Part shown: positions 19,312-29,171 of the stretch, piece by piece
Layout: each line of letters opens with the position of its first letter
Numbering within the stretch: the first letter of the stretch is position 1
Assembly: GCF_018100905.1 (NCBI RefSeq)
Contig: NZ_JAGJEG010000005.1
Location: 62,001 to 126,000, forward strand
Reading direction: 5' to 3'
Source of the DNA: Pseudoalteromonas sp. MMG010
Lineage (GTDB): Bacteria; Pseudomonadota; Gammaproteobacteria; Enterobacterales; Alteromonadaceae
DNA length: 64,000 nucleotides
Notes under the pieces: generated by a model
Told to the model about the DNA's origin: nothing
Seen by the model: only the letters and a program-made list of their open reading frames with translations
Databases searched by the model: none
Translations under genes and position numbers: made by a program

Positions 19312-19845
19312 ATGAAGCTAATACCGACACATTTTATCTATTTGGGGTTTACTTTAATTGAAGTATTTTTTGTAATAATAATTTTAAGTATTTTAACTTC
19401 ATTATCATTTACTTACTTTTCCGATTTTCTTGCTAAAAACCGGCTCGATAGCCAAATCAGTTTATTACATAAAACTATAAGCTTAAGTAGGTTATATGCC
19501 ATTAAAAATAGCAACTTTATTACCTTATGTAGCTTGCACAATGAACGCTGTGAGAAAGACAACTGGCACCTAGGTGTGACAGCCTTTATTGATAATGATA
19601 AATCGCAAACCCGCAGTGCATCAGAGCAAATAATTTATACATTTAGTCAAAGCAACCCACAGGATACGCTGACATACCCACGTACCGCCATCACTTTTCG
19701 TCCCGATGGTTCAGTTAATGGACTTAACAATGGTACTTTTCTTTATTGTCCGAGTTATAAAAAAGCAAGCCTTGAAGGGCTTGCGATTACGGTCAGTCCA
19801 ATAGGGCGAGTAAGAGTAAAGTCGACAGATCTATGTCAACAATAA
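19312..19845 (+). CDS. type IV minor pilin, second GspH/FimT (FimU-like)
   Basis: The 177-residue protein has a 12-residue leader ending in YLG, then FTLIEVFFVIIILSIL with Glu5, and a GspH-type C-terminal domain with cysteines at LCSLHNERCEKDNW, LYCPSYK and near the C-terminus. The leader is less basic than usual. It is the second of two adjacent GspH-type minor pilins on this strand; together they could supply FimT and FimU. It converges on pilE. A GAGG Shine-Dalgarno lies eight bases before the ATG. Confidence 0.83.
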   Translation: MKLIPTHFIYLGFTLIEVFFVIIILSILTSLSFTYFSDFLAKNRLDSQISLLHKTISLSRLYAIKNSNFITLCSLHNERCEKDNWHLGVTAFIDNDKSQTRSASEQIIYTFSQSNPQDTLTYPRTAITFRPDGSVNGLNNGTFLYCPSYKKASLEGLAITVSPIGRVRVKSTDLCQQ

Positions 19846-19864
19846 TAGACTAATCACTTAAACC

Positions 19865-20278
19865 TTATTTACCCCAACAATAATCAATATCAGATGTGCC
19901 TTTATCCCCTGTCGCCCCTCGTAAACCGGTGTCGGTAATAAAGATAGTTTTGCAATCAGTATCTTCTTTTACTGGGCCGTCAATAGGTTTAGCAGTAATT
20001 TTAAAGCCAGTATCTTCTAAATCAATCTCAACAGAAAAATGGCCATTCTCCGTTTCATCACTTAAGCCAAGGTCGGTTAAAACTTTTGTGTACTCTCGAT
20101 TATCAACAAAGAATTGCTCTTCTTTATTAGCTGCATCAAGTAGATAGGCTGCGGCTTCCGCGCGCGATGCCCTTTTTACATATTCGGTGTAATTAGGCAG
20201 TGCAACGGATGCTAATATGCCAATAATCGCCACCGTAATCATTAACTCAAGTAATGTAAATCCTTGGTATTTATTCAT
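19865..20278 (-). CDS. pilE: PilE-like type IV minor pilin
   Basis: The 137-residue prepilin has leader MNKYQG, then [20 protein letters not shown], with Glu5, and a short globular domain containing a cysteine pair (DCKTIF, DYCWGK). The ATG at 20278 is chosen because AAGG lies nine bases upstream; a longer frame would overlap pilY1 and give an implausibly long leader. It is the last gene of the pilV-W-X-Y1-E operon, as in Pseudomonas aeruginosa. Confidence 0.88.
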   Translation of the reverse strand: MNKYQGFTLLELMITVAIIGILASVALPNYTEYVKRASRAEAAAYLLDAANKEEQFFVDNREYTKVLTDLGLSDETENGHFSVEIDLEDTGFKITAKPIDGPVKEDTDCKTIFITDTGLRGATGDKGTSDIDYCWGK

Positions 20279-20294
20279 AGTCATCTGCCTTGGG

Positions 20295-23200
20295 CTAATT
20301 TTCAATTTCATCATTTTGCTCTTTCTTATAAATAAAGGTCTGTTGAGTTTTGAAGCCAAATCCAATTGGCTGGTTTTTATTCACAAGCTCTATCTTACCA
20401 TCCACAATTTGTAAGCCCGGTCCATTAATTTCAACGGGTAAAAATGGATTTGCAGTATTCTCTCCCGTTAAACTTGGACTAATTAAATAAAACTGACTTT
20501 GCTGAACAACATCAACCGTTTCGTCATTATCACACTTACCATCATTATTACTATCTGCGCAAGAAGGCCCTTCTCCAAAGTATAATTGCGGTGTATCTGG
20601 TACATCGGTGCTAGAGCTAAACTTTAGACTATCATAAACCTTAGTCCCATAATGTAAATGAAAAGCATACAAAGAGCCACTCCCCCCTGTTAAGGTACAT
20701 TGGTTTTCGATTGGTTCTTCTGAGGCGGGTGTGTAAGACGTAAAATAAGCAACGCCACCGATTACTGTCGCTGCAGCAAGTGACTTTTCACCCTCAGCTA
20801 ATTGATAACGCCAACCTTTAAACTCACCTAAGTCGACTTCGAGATCGGTGAACTTTTCAACATCATCTAACGCATTGCCAAAAGGATCACTGCTGATATC
20901 CATTAAACTATCTGTTGTAATAGCTCCAGGCCACGATGTTTTATATGACTTTGTTACAATATTTTCATCTCGAATCATAAAGAGTTGATCTTGTACTGTA
21001 CTCCCCAAAGGGTTTGATCGATTGCCACTTGCAATAACAACCGCATCGTAAGGAGTATCTAAGCGCGTAATAACCGTTTCACCATTCACTTGCACCTCAG
21101 ATACTTTACTAAACATAGTACGAGCTACAACGGGTTTATAAAAAAAGCGTCTATCGTTATCCGCATTCCCTTCGCCGAGCTCTGCAAGTTTATAGTGAGA
21201 TATATCGCTACTGTTACTTGTCGGAATATCTATACGCCACACTCCACCAGCGGTATCACTGGCATAAATTCTATCGACGTAACCATCGTAATCTGAATCA
21301 AGCGTTGTCAGATCCGAAGCAATACTGTGTTTACCTTTAAAATTATTTTTATTCGGTGTTAATTCCCACACTTTTTTACCTGTTTTAGCATTAACTATAT
21401 AAATACCCCGACCAACACTATCATTTGTTCTTGTCGTGTTATCTTTATTAGCATCGTAACCTGCACCAAACACTAATAATGGATCGGTACCAAATGCTTT
21501 TATATAGGCTATTTGCGGCTTTGACCATGTTTGCCCTAACTCTTTGAAGTCCTCAGAACCGCCCTCTATTGGTGTTTTCCAGAGTGATTTAGGATTATCT
21601 GGATCGCTAATATCTATAGCATAATAATTGCGTCCCCCCCTTCGCATTCCTGAAAATGCCCACACTTCATCACCTTTACTAGCATCAATTACGCCATCAT
21701 TAACTCCCTCTTCATTTAAGCTTTGATCGTTAAAATAAACACTAATTGTTCCGTCCATTCCGTAGACTTTTGTATTTTCTTGGTTTTTTCGAAGAGGTGG
21801 AATATTTGCGAATAAACTTGAAGGCATAAAGGCCCAACTTTCGTCGACAGTGCTTCCTTTATCGCTAAACATATGAATAAATCCAGCATTTGTGCCGATT
21901 AATATGCGGATTGTGCCATCGCCATAATCCAATGCAACAGGCTTAGAGTGTAAAGGATCGCCAAAGATATCTAATCGATTGTCACTAAATGAATTATCAT
22001 TATCTTCATCATCAACATCAATTCCCCTAGCCCAATTTACATCAGTCGTTGATAAGCTAAGACTATTATTATCAAGCGCCAAAATATCATTTACTTGTTG
22101 GCTATTAAATGTGGTTAATACGCCTTGCTTTTCAGTATACAGATGACGTTCATTAGGGCTTTTAGTGGCTAAAAGTAGATTTACGCCTCCTTTTCCAACT
22201 AGGTTCCCATCCGCAGATTCGTTATTTGGCAACCAAAATGTCCGTGCTGTATCTGCGATCCCCCCGGTTTCATCAAGCGCTTGATTTCCAGCTGAGTCGA
22301 TAATTTCAGCTCCAGATACTTTTAATTTTTTGAGATTTCCACTCCACCTAGCCCCTGTTTTTGGGTAAAACATTGAAAAATAAATAGCTTCTCTACTACG
22401 AGTTTGATCCCCGCTATTACTCGCCACAGAGGGAGATGAAAAACTATCATTCACTTTCCTTATTTTAGAAATGGTGCTTTTAAGTGCATCTGAAAGTTCA
22501 TCGGCTGTATCTGCATGTAAATACTGTCCTCCTCCTGCTTTTGCAGTATTTGACAATAATGACTTGCCATTTAAGCTCATTCCGCTACCAAACCCAATGG
22601 TATACACTCGCCCTAAATCTGTTACATCCGGTGTTGGCGAAAATAAATCAACTTCTGTCTCATCATTTCCATGAATAGACTGTGCTAAAGCAGCTAAATA
22701 GCTTCCATCACTATACCCTGGGTTTTTATCAAAGGTTTGTTTATACAGGCTCTTAATCTCATTGTTTTTTCCACTATCATAAGTCGGATCACCATCCGTC
22801 ATTAAAATAACATTCACTGCGTTATCACAACGTAATGGTTCACCTTTAATGGGTGTAAAAGGAGAGATATAATAAGAGTTATTTGCGTTATAGCTTGTAC
22901 CAGTTTCGCCACTTAAATCACGATCTTTAATATTTTTTCCATAAGCCACTTTATTACCAGTTAAATATAAATACGCCTCCCATAAAGTTTCTGATAGAGG
23001 CGTTGAGCCATCTGCAATGAGTGCCGAAATTTTGTCTTGGACAACCGCTCTTGATGAGCCCAGTTTTGCTAAAAGATATCCACCCGCTCCCCCATTAAAA
23101 CGCATTAAACCAAAATCTATATCTGCATTATCATCGACTAATTGGCTCATTGCATCACGAGCCACGCCTAAACGGCTATCGGGGCATAAATTATAGCGCT

Positions 23201-23405
23201 TACTTTGATTATTATAGCCACAGTCATAACCCGTACTGGTTGAAAATGCCATACTTCCTGATGTATCAAAAAGCATAAGTACACGTGTTTTTTCTTCGCT
23301 GCTTATATTATGGTTTACATATAATTCGATATCTTCGCTAAAACATGTACCACTTATCGACATTGCTAATAAAGAACCGACAATTTTAGTTTTATATAAA
23401 TACAT
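20295..23405 (-). CDS. pilY1: PilY1, type IV pilus tip adhesin/assembly protein
   Basis: This 1036-residue secreted protein has a signal peptide (~1-23), an N-terminal von Willebrand A-like domain with the MIDAS motif DTSGS at residues 47-51, and a C-terminal PilC-type beta-propeller. Calcium-loop-like segments include [10 protein letters not shown] and [12 protein letters not shown]. PilY1 sits at the pilus tip and is involved in adhesion, surface sensing and pilus extension. An AAGGGG Shine-Dalgarno precedes the ATG, which lies two bases after the pilX stop. It is slightly shorter than the P. aeruginosa protein. Confidence 0.93.
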   Translation of the reverse strand: MYLYKTKIVGSLLAMSISGTCFSEDIELYVNHNISSEEKTRVLMLFDTSGSMAFSTSTGYDCGYNNQSKRYNLCPDSRLGVARDAMSQLVDDNADIDFGLMRFNGGAGGYLLAKLGSSRAVVQDKISALIADGSTPLSETLWEAYLYLTGNKVAYGKNIKDRDLSGETGTSYNANNSYYISPFTPIKGEPLRCDNAVNVILMTDGDPTYDSGKNNEIKSLYKQTFDKNPGYSDGSYLAALAQSIHGNDETEVDLFSPTPDVTDLGRVYTIGFGSGMSLNGKSLLSNTAKAGGGQYLHADTADELSDALKSTISKIRKVNDSFSSPSVASNSGDQTRSREAIYFSMFYPKTGARWSGNLKKLKVSGAEIIDSAGNQALDETGGIADTARTFWLPNNESADGNLVGKGGVNLLLATKSPNERHLYTEKQGVLTTFNSQQVNDILALDNNSLSLSTTDVNWARGIDVDDEDNDNSFSDNRLDIFGDPLHSKPVALDYGDGTIRILIGTNAGFIHMFSDKGSTVDESWAFMPSSLFANIPPLRKNQENTKVYGMDGTISVYFNDQSLNEEGVNDGVIDASKGDEVWAFSGMRRGGRNYYAIDISDPDNPKSLWKTPIEGGSEDFKELGQTWSKPQIAYIKAFGTDPLLVFGAGYDANKDNTTRTNDSVGRGIYIVNAKTGKKVWELTPNKNNFKGKHSIASDLTTLDSDYDGYVDRIYASDTAGGVWRIDIPTSNSSDISHYKLAELGEGNADNDRRFFYKPVVARTMFSKVSEVQVNGETVITRLDTPYDAVVIASGNRSNPLGSTVQDQLFMIRDENIVTKSYKTSWPGAITTDSLMDISSDPFGNALDDVEKFTDLEVDLGEFKGWRYQLAEGEKSLAAATVIGGVAYFTSYTPASEEPIENQCTLTGGSGSLYAFHLHYGTKVYDSLKFSSSTDVPDTPQLYFGEGPSCADSNNDGKCDNDETVDVVQQSQFYLISPSLTGENTANPFLPVEINGPGLQIVDGKIELVNKNQPIGFGFKTQQTFIYKKEQNDEIEN

Positions 23406-23407
23406 GA

Positions 23408-23893
23408 TCAGATCCCCTTATTTGCGGTTGTCATTTCTTGCGCTATTGCAGTAACGACACTTAATTCATGTTTACTTTTACTACCGTACTCTATACTGGT
23501 TGTTACCTGTAACATGTTACATGAAATACCTGCGGTAAAATTAAATCGCCTTGGACACTCAAGTGATTGAATACCTTTATTTAAATTTATCATTACACTG
23601 GGCATTTTCGTATTTTCTGCTAAATTCATTCCACTTTCAGGCACCTCTGCTTGGCTATATAAAAATCGACTCGCCCCGCCCAAACTGGTCTCTTTAGCAA
23701 TCATTCGTTGTACTTCACCAATCAATTCATTTTCAGCAACTTCACGCTCTTGCGCTGCATTTGTTATTTTTATATCAATACTACTGCTACTCATTAATGT
23801 GATTGCTATCATCGTTACAGCTAAGATCATAATGAGGGCTGTTAATAACACGATCCCACGTTGTTTATTTTGTTGTAAATTTACAAGTGCCAT
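23408..23893 (-). CDS. pilX: PilX-like minor pilin
   Basis: The 161-residue protein has a QQNKQRG leader followed by IVLLTALIMILAVTMIAITL. The residue at mature position 5 is Thr rather than Glu, as is usual for PilX. It has two cysteines (LECPRRF, GISCNML). The start overlaps the pilW end by 13 bp and is preceded by AGGAG. It belongs to the minor-pilin priming complex. Confidence 0.87.
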   Translation of the reverse strand: MALVNLQQNKQRGIVLLTALIMILAVTMIAITLMSSSSIDIKITNAAQEREVAENELIGEVQRMIAKETSLGGASRFLYSQAEVPESGMNLAENTKMPSVMINLNKGIQSLECPRRFNFTAGISCNMLQVTTSIEYGSKSKHELSVVTAIAQEMTTANKGI

Positions 23894-24876
23894 AAGTTTG
23901 CTCCTACGTTATTAAGCCTAATCGTAGTGGTAAATACAGCCCTTCTATACCCATCGTTAAAGCTTAATTCCCTACTATTACTATCGTTACCTAACGTATA
24001 TGTTTGGTTTTTGACCGTGCTATGACTATCTTCTTTTAAAGTTCTAACCAATAAAAATAGCTGAACTGCCAAAACCATTTTTCTATTTTCCCAATCCGCT
24101 GATGTCATATCGCTAACATTACGATAACTATCAATACGGCCATCGTTATTGGTGTCTAAACCAAATAAAAACCGCATATTTTCAACTCCTTCCATAATGC
24201 TTTCAGCAGTCATTTTGCTGCCATTTAAACGTTTTCGCATTAACACAGGTACCGTTATTTTTTTATTGTTAACTTCATAAGTTTGCTCTGCGATATAATA
24301 AACATGATGGCTATAGGGCCACACAGTGGCATTTAAATTTAACGTATTGGCACTGACCACCCCACGAACAAACTGTGCTTGTTCTTGCTCTGCTATAAAG
24401 TAGTTCTCATCGCTTTGCATTTCGTTATTAGTAATATCAACAACTAACTGCTTTCCCTGTAAAAATTTAATTTGTAAAATATCAGACCCTTTAACGGGAT
24501 TATTAATACAATTTAGTTCTTTGTTTGTATTTGCCGTTGTAGCAAAAATAGTACGAAAATTACTTTGGCTAGTTATATTAGGGAAACTCGCATTATTGAG
24601 CCCACTTTCACAATCCCCTGCTGGCGCAGTTTGTGTACTTACATTTGCACCGGTGAATGAATCTTCATAAAAAGTACCCCAAAATCCCACTTGCTCAATA
24701 TCACGTTGCATAATATTAATAGCTAAACGACCAGACTCTTGGATCTCCCCAATGGCTATTGTATCGGTGGTGGTTATTTTCATACTTAAATAAGTAAACA
24801 TCACGCCACCTAAAATAATGACCCCGATAAACAAAGCAATCATCATTTCTATAAGTGTAAATCCTCGCTCACGCAT
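23881..24876 (-). CDS. pilW: PilW-like minor pilin
   Basis: PilW, 331 residues, starts MRERG, then FTLIEMMIALFIGVIILGG with Glu5. The ATG at 24876 is preferred over one five codons earlier because AAGGGG lies at ideal distance and the codon follows the pilV stop directly (TAAGATG). The large C-terminal domain includes FGLDTNNDGRIDSY, a possible calcium loop, and a DUF4845-free PilW-type tail. It is translationally coupled with pilV and pilX. Confidence 0.88.
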   Translation of the reverse strand: MRERGFTLIEMMIALFIGVIILGGVMFTYLSMKITTTDTIAIGEIQESGRLAINIMQRDIEQVGFWGTFYEDSFTGANVSTQTAPAGDCESGLNNASFPNITSQSNFRTIFATTANTNKELNCINNPVKGSDILQIKFLQGKQLVVDITNNEMQSDENYFIAEQEQAQFVRGVVSANTLNLNATVWPYSHHVYYIAEQTYEVNNKKITVPVLMRKRLNGSKMTAESIMEGVENMRFLFGLDTNNDGRIDSYRNVSDMTSADWENRKMVLAVQLFLLVRTLKEDSHSTVKNQTYTLGNDSNSRELSFNDGYRRAVFTTTIRLNNVGANLWHL

Positions 24877-24877
24877 C

Positions 24878-25441
24878 TTAACCCCTTGCATATATATAGC
24901 TGGTTAATACCACTAAACGACGGTTATTCTCTTTACTCCCGCAACTAATATCATTGGTTGTTGTTGTCGCTTTAAATTCTTGGCGCCCTAACCACGACAC
25001 AATCACTTGCACATTAAATGCTTTTGAGTTCGAACCAGAGACAACCTCGGGGTTAATACATACGGTTGCATTATCTAAAGCGCCTGTATTTTCACGCGCT
25101 CTAATCGCTCTTTTCCATTGCTGTAAATCAAAAAGAGCAATTTGTGCAGCACTACAGGTGCCACTGAAGCACGTGGAGGCAGTGCTTAATTGCGAAGTAC
25201 TGGTAAATTCACGTTTATATAAACCGACAAGATCCGAAGTATCATTTGCTCTTATTCGTTGTAAAATATCGTTACCAAGGGCAATGGCAGCAGAACGTTG
25301 TAGTGCATCAAAACTCGCTTGCTTCGCCTTAGCTTGAAGTGCTACCGCCCCTAACAAGCCAAAGCTCAAAATAATAAAAGCAATAAGCACTTCTATTAAC
25401 GTAAAACCATTCGTTAAATGTGTGTACTTTTTCATTGTCAT
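24878..25441 (-). CDS. pilV: PilV-like minor pilin
   Basis: The 187-residue prepilin has a 12-residue leader ending in TNG, then FTLIEVLIAFIILSFGLLG with Glu5, and the PilV-type segment LGNDILQRIRANDT. Cysteines occur in STCFSGTCS, TVCINPE and DISCGSK. It is the first gene of the minor-pilin operon. The Shine-Dalgarno is weak, so the start could be either of two ATGs six bases apart. AlgR-like repeats lie 65-100 bp upstream. Confidence 0.87.
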   Translation of the reverse strand: MTMKKYTHLTNGFTLIEVLIAFIILSFGLLGAVALQAKAKQASFDALQRSAAIALGNDILQRIRANDTSDLVGLYKREFTSTSQLSTASTCFSGTCSAAQIALFDLQQWKRAIRARENTGALDNATVCINPEVVSGSNSKAFNVQVIVSWLGRQEFKATTTTNDISCGSKENNRRLVVLTSYIYARG

Positions 25442-25505
25442 TACACTTAATCATTTATTAATAATATAAAGTGTATTAACAATTACAGGGCAAACAACAA
25501 ATATA

Positions 25506-25541
25506 TAGATGAGCGGTTAAAGTTGTAGATAAACGGTTAAA
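25506..25541 (-). promoter_or_regulatory. AlgR/LytTR-like direct repeats upstream of pilV
   Basis: Two 16-bp direct repeats (25506-25521 and 25526-25541) agree at 14 of 16 bases and are spaced 20 bp start to start. On the minus strand their cores read ACCGCTCATC and ACCGTTTATC; each matches 8 of 10 bases of the P. aeruginosa AlgR site ACCGTTCGTC. LytTR regulators bind such paired repeats. The second copy overlaps the stop codon of the LytTR regulator gene itself. Confidence 0.62.
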
Positions 25542-26232
25542 TTTCGGCTTTAACCATTTTTAAAGCGCGGCGACTAACAGCGATTAAGTGATCACAGTGT
25601 GCCAGTTCAACAACATGTCCCGAAGCCTTGGCATGCATCGCGATAATGTTATTTTTATTTACCAGTGTATTGCGATGAACTCGCAATAAGATATTAGGAT
25701 ATTGAAGTTCTAATTGTTTTAAACTCTTTTCAATTAATGCGCTTCCTCCTTGAAAGACAACATGAGTATATTTATCTTCTGCCGAAACATAGATCACCGT
25801 TTCGATTGCAATACTGCGCACGCTACCGGCTAGTTTGTACGTTAATTTTTGTTGTTGATTATGCACTTGAGCACGATTAAGTTGTCCTAACTTGGCTAAA
25901 GCGAGGGCTAAACTTTGCTTTGATATAGGTTTTACTAAATACCCAGCGACATTGAGCTGTAAAGCATCTAATGCATGCTCAGGATGCGCTGTGGTAAATA
26001 TAATTGCGGGAGGAAGAGAGAGTTCATCTAATGCTTTGGCAACGTCTAAACCACTTAACTGTGGCATGTTTACATCTAAAAGCACAAGCTCTGGCTGAGT
26101 TGCTTTAATAATTTTTAATGCCTCACTCCCATTTTCGGCTTGGTTAATACATTGTATGGCTGCATTGGATTCTAACAAACGCTTTAAACGGGCACGTGCT
26201 AAAGGCTCATCATCAACAATAAGTACGTTCAT
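25537..26232 (-). CDS. algR: AlgR-like LytTR response regulator
   Basis: The 231-residue protein has a receiver domain (IVDDEPLARARLKRLL; phospho-acceptor Asp53 in LLDVNMPQLSG) and a C-terminal LytTR DNA-binding domain (ILLRVHRNTLVNKNNI). AlgR controls the fimU-pilVWXY1Y2E operon in P. aeruginosa. Here the gene lies directly upstream of pilV and overlaps its kinase gene as ATGA. The sequence shows the family and the linkage; control of pilV is inferred. The symbol is by homology and context. Confidence 0.83.
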   Translation of the reverse strand: MNVLIVDDEPLARARLKRLLESNAAIQCINQAENGSEALKIIKATQPELVLLDVNMPQLSGLDVAKALDELSLPPAIIFTTAHPEHALDALQLNVAGYLVKPISKQSLALALAKLGQLNRAQVHNQQQKLTYKLAGSVRSIAIETVIYVSAEDKYTHVVFQGGSALIEKSLKQLELQYPNILLRVHRNTLVNKNNIIAMHAKASGHVVELAHCDHLIAVSRRALKMVKAEI

Positions 26233-27263
26233 TGTTTCACCATTAATCGTTTTGGCAAAACTACTTTTACTCTAAATGTATTGTCTTTTTTGGCAATTGT
26301 TAGCTTTGCTTTGTGCTGATAAAAAATATTTAAGCGCTGGCGAATATTTTCCAGTGCCATTCCATTACCTTCCCTGTGCTCAGGTGGATTGTTAGCTATC
26401 GGATTACTCACAATGATGGTTAAGTAATTTGCCGTAACATGTAACTCAACTTTTATATTCACTGGGCTTAACGAAGGTTCAACACCGTGGATAACGGCAT
26501 TTTCAATTAACGGTTGCAGCGTTAAGCACGGTACCGCAATATTTGGAATATGTTCAGGGAGTAACCAATCAATATTTAGTCGTTGATTAAATCGCCATTT
26601 TTCAATGTTTAAATATTGCTTACACAGTGTTAGCTCATCTTCTAGTGCAACGCTTTTTCCTGCCCGCATAGCCGCTTGAGACAAAGCAGCTAAGCCTAAC
26701 AGTGATTGCTCTGCAGCACTTGCATCATAGTGTGTTAACTCAGCAGCGGTGTTTAAACTATTATATAAAAAATGAGGCCTTATTCTTGCCTGTAGTGCAT
26801 CTAACTCTGCACGAGATAATGCATGTGTTTGTTTATTTTTATCATAATGAATTACCAAAAATTGTACAAACAAGGTGGCTAACAGAAAAACACTAAACAT
26901 ATTACAGAGCATGAAAATAAGTAATTGTTGAGCGGTCGATATGGAAAAAACAGTGTGTGCAAATAATAAACTAAACAACCCGGCATTGAATGTAAAAACA
27001 ATGATAAAACTCGTTAATTGTAGCGCCGGATTTAAAGAAGATAAAAAAGAGCGTAATAAATATAAGCAGTAACAGCTAACGATAACCGTTGTATGTAAAA
27101 ACATACTGTTGATTGCTAAATAATACCAAACCCCGCCAACCCTATTTGGTGCGAGGGCTAAAATTATAGCAATAACTTGTGTAACAACTAATAAAGAAAG
27201 AATACCTCGTTCATTAAAAAGGGCCGAAAAAAGCAAGGCATCTTGTTGACGCTGTTTGCTCAT
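26229..27263 (-). CDS. algZ: AlgZ/FimS-like LytS-family sensor histidine kinase
   Basis: The 344-residue protein has four predicted N-terminal membrane helices (~20-140) and a HisKA_2/LytS-type kinase core: RIRPHFLYNSLNTA with His164 as likely phosphorylation site, then the HATPase N-box LQPLIENAVIHGVE and a glycine loop GNGMALENIRQRL. A near-perfect AGGAGGG precedes the ATG. It overlaps the algR-like gene by 4 bp and lies 32 bp after ispH. The sensed signal is unknown. Confidence 0.85.
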   Translation of the reverse strand: MSKQRQQDALLFSALFNERGILSLLVVTQVIAIILALAPNRVGGVWYYLAINSMFLHTTVIVSCYCLYLLRSFLSSLNPALQLTSFIIVFTFNAGLFSLLFAHTVFSISTAQQLLIFMLCNMFSVFLLATLFVQFLVIHYDKNKQTHALSRAELDALQARIRPHFLYNSLNTAAELTHYDASAAEQSLLGLAALSQAAMRAGKSVALEDELTLCKQYLNIEKWRFNQRLNIDWLLPEHIPNIAVPCLTLQPLIENAVIHGVEPSLSPVNIKVELHVTANYLTIIVSNPIANNPPEHREGNGMALENIRQRLNIFYQHKAKLTIAKKDNTFRVKVVLPKRLMVKQ

Positions 27264-27295
27264 ACGACCCTCCTATGGTTCTATTTTATTTTAAC

Positions 27296-28225
27296 TTAGC
27301 GTAGCTCAACAGGCACCGCGAAGACAATATTTTCTTCTTCACCTGGGTTTTCAATAACTTGTTCGCCACCTAATTCTTTTAATCGAGAAATAACCTGCTG
27401 AACTAAAACCTCAGGAGCTGAAGCTCCTGCTGTCACGCCTACAGCTTGCACACTTTCAAACCATGATGCTTGAACGTTAGTCGCATCATCAATTAAATAG
27501 GCAACAGTCCCCATTTTATCAGCAAGTTCACGTAGGCGATTTGAATTAGAACTGTTTTTAGCTCCAACAACTAATAATACATCGACCTTATCAGCTAAAT
27601 CACGTACCGCATCTTGGCGATTTTGTGTAGCGTAACAAATATCATCTTTACGTGGACCATCAATAGCAGGAAATTTAACCCTAAGCGCATCAATCACATC
27701 AGCAGTGTCATCGACCGATAACGTGGTTTGGCTACAATAAAAAAGGTTTTCGGCACTTTTAACTTTAAGCTTTGCAACATCATCGGCTGTTTCTACTAAA
27801 TAAATCCCACCCGATTCATTATCATATTGCCCCATGGTCCCTTCCACTTCGGGATGCCCATGGTGTCCAATTAGAATGCATTCTGTGCCTTTGCGGCTCG
27901 CGCGAGTAACTTCCATATGCACTTTAGTTACTAATGGGCACGTAGCATCAAATACTTTTAAATCACGGCGTTTAGCTTCTTGCCTTACAGCTTGTGATAC
28001 ACCATGTGCACTAAAAATAACAATGCTGTCATCGGGTACTTGATGTAATTCTTCAACAAAAACAGCCCCGCGGTTTTTAAGCCCATCCACGACATATCGA
28101 TTATGCACCACTTCATGACGCACATAGATAGGCTTTTCAAAAATATCTAATGCACGCTCTACAATACTAATTGCACGATCTACCCCAGCACAAAAACCAC
28201 GCGGGTTTGCTAATAAAATATTCAT
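27296..28225 (-). CDS. ispH: IspH, HMB-PP reductase
   Basis: IspH reduces 4-hydroxy-3-methylbut-2-enyl diphosphate to IPP and DMAPP, the last step of the MEP isoprenoid pathway. The protein has 309 residues with [13 protein letters not shown] at the N-terminus and three Fe-S ligand cysteines ([20 protein letters not shown]). [15 protein letters not shown] also fits. TAATG couples it to fkpB. Confidence 0.96.
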   Translation of the reverse strand: MNILLANPRGFCAGVDRAISIVERALDIFEKPIYVRHEVVHNRYVVDGLKNRGAVFVEELHQVPDDSIVIFSAHGVSQAVRQEAKRRDLKVFDATCPLVTKVHMEVTRASRKGTECILIGHHGHPEVEGTMGQYDNESGGIYLVETADDVAKLKVKSAENLFYCSQTTLSVDDTADVIDALRVKFPAIDGPRKDDICYATQNRQDAVRDLADKVDVLLVVGAKNSSNSNRLRELADKMGTVAYLIDDATNVQASWFESVQAVGVTAGASAPEVLVQQVISRLKELGGEQVIENPGEEENIVFAVPVELR

Positions 28226-28665
28226 TAGCCCGTAACCTCAATAATTTCAACATCAAATGTTAAACGCTGTCCCGCCAGTGGATGGTTAAAATCAATCGTT
28301 ACCGATTCACCTTGCACTTCACGCACCAAACCTGGTAGTTCAGTGCCATCTGGTTGAGTAAAAGCAATAATAGCGCCTACTTTTGCCGGTGTATCTGGAC
28401 CAAATTTACTACGTTCAACATAATAAATATTGTCGGGGTTGGGTTGGCCAAAAGCATCTTCTGGCTCTAACTCAAATGATTTATTATCGCCTGCGGTTAA
28501 GCCAAGTAAACACTTTTCAAAATTAGCCGTTAAACTGCCATCTCCCATCGTTAACTTTGCAGGTTTATTATGCACTTTAGTTGAATCAGCTGCTGAGCCA
28601 TCCGCTAAAATAATAGAGAAATGAAAAATAACTTGAGAGTTTTCACCAATCACTGCTTGGCTCAT
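28225..28665 (-). CDS. fkpB: FkpB, FKBP-type peptidyl-prolyl isomerase
   Basis: The 146-residue protein is a SlpA/FkpB-type cytoplasmic FKBP with the IF insertion ([18 protein letters not shown]) and the closing block [20 protein letters not shown]. It overlaps lspA as ATGA and ispH as TAATG, the standard lspA-fkpB-ispH order. Confidence 0.94.
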   Translation of the reverse strand: MSQAVIGENSQVIFHFSIILADGSAADSTKVHNKPAKLTMGDGSLTANFEKCLLGLTAGDNKSFELEPEDAFGQPNPDNIYYVERSKFGPDTPAKVGAIIAFTQPDGTELPGLVREVQGESVTIDFNHPLAGQRLTFDVEIIEVTG

Positions 28666-29162
28666 ACTTTATGCTCCTTGGGGCTTTCACCAGTAAAGGC
28701 ATCAAATAATAATAAAGCGGCACCAATACAAATGGCACAATCGGCAATATTAAATACGGGAAAATGAGAATCTTTGTAAAACACATGAATAAAGTCAATT
28801 ACATAACCATAAGCGATACGGTCATACAAATTCCCAACAGCCCCAGCTAACACTAATGCATATGCACTGCATAACACTTTATTTGTTGCTGGTAAGCGTT
28901 TTAGCCACCATACAAGTAAAGCACTAATCGCAATTGCTATGGCACTTAAAAACCAACGCTGCCAACCACCTGCTTCACTTAAAAAACTATAAGCAGCACC
29001 GTAATTATGCACATAGGTAATATTAAAAACAGGAAGTAAGTTAATCGACTCGCTATAAGTCATTGTATTTACTACCAGTGTTTTACTGGCAAAGTCTACT
29101 ACTAATAGTAATAGACTTAACCAAAGCCACACTAAGCCACTTTTTTGGGCTAGTTTGATCAC
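28662..29162 (-). CDS. lspA: LspA, lipoprotein signal peptidase
   Basis: LspA (signal peptidase II) cuts prolipoproteins before the lipidated cysteine. The 166-residue protein has four membrane helices and the catalytic aspartates in GNLYDRIAYGYVIDF and VFNIADCAICIG. The start is GTG at 29162, six bases after AGGAG. It would process the several lipoproteins in this window, including BamD and the CapA-like protein. Confidence 0.96.
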   Translation of the reverse strand: MIKLAQKSGLVWLWLSLLLLVVDFASKTLVVNTMTYSESINLLPVFNITYVHNYGAAYSFLSEAGGWQRWFLSAIAIAISALLVWWLKRLPATNKVLCSAYALVLAGAVGNLYDRIAYGYVIDFIHVFYKDSHFPVFNIADCAICIGAALLLFDAFTGESPKEHKV

Positions 29163-29171
29163 TTTAAACTC

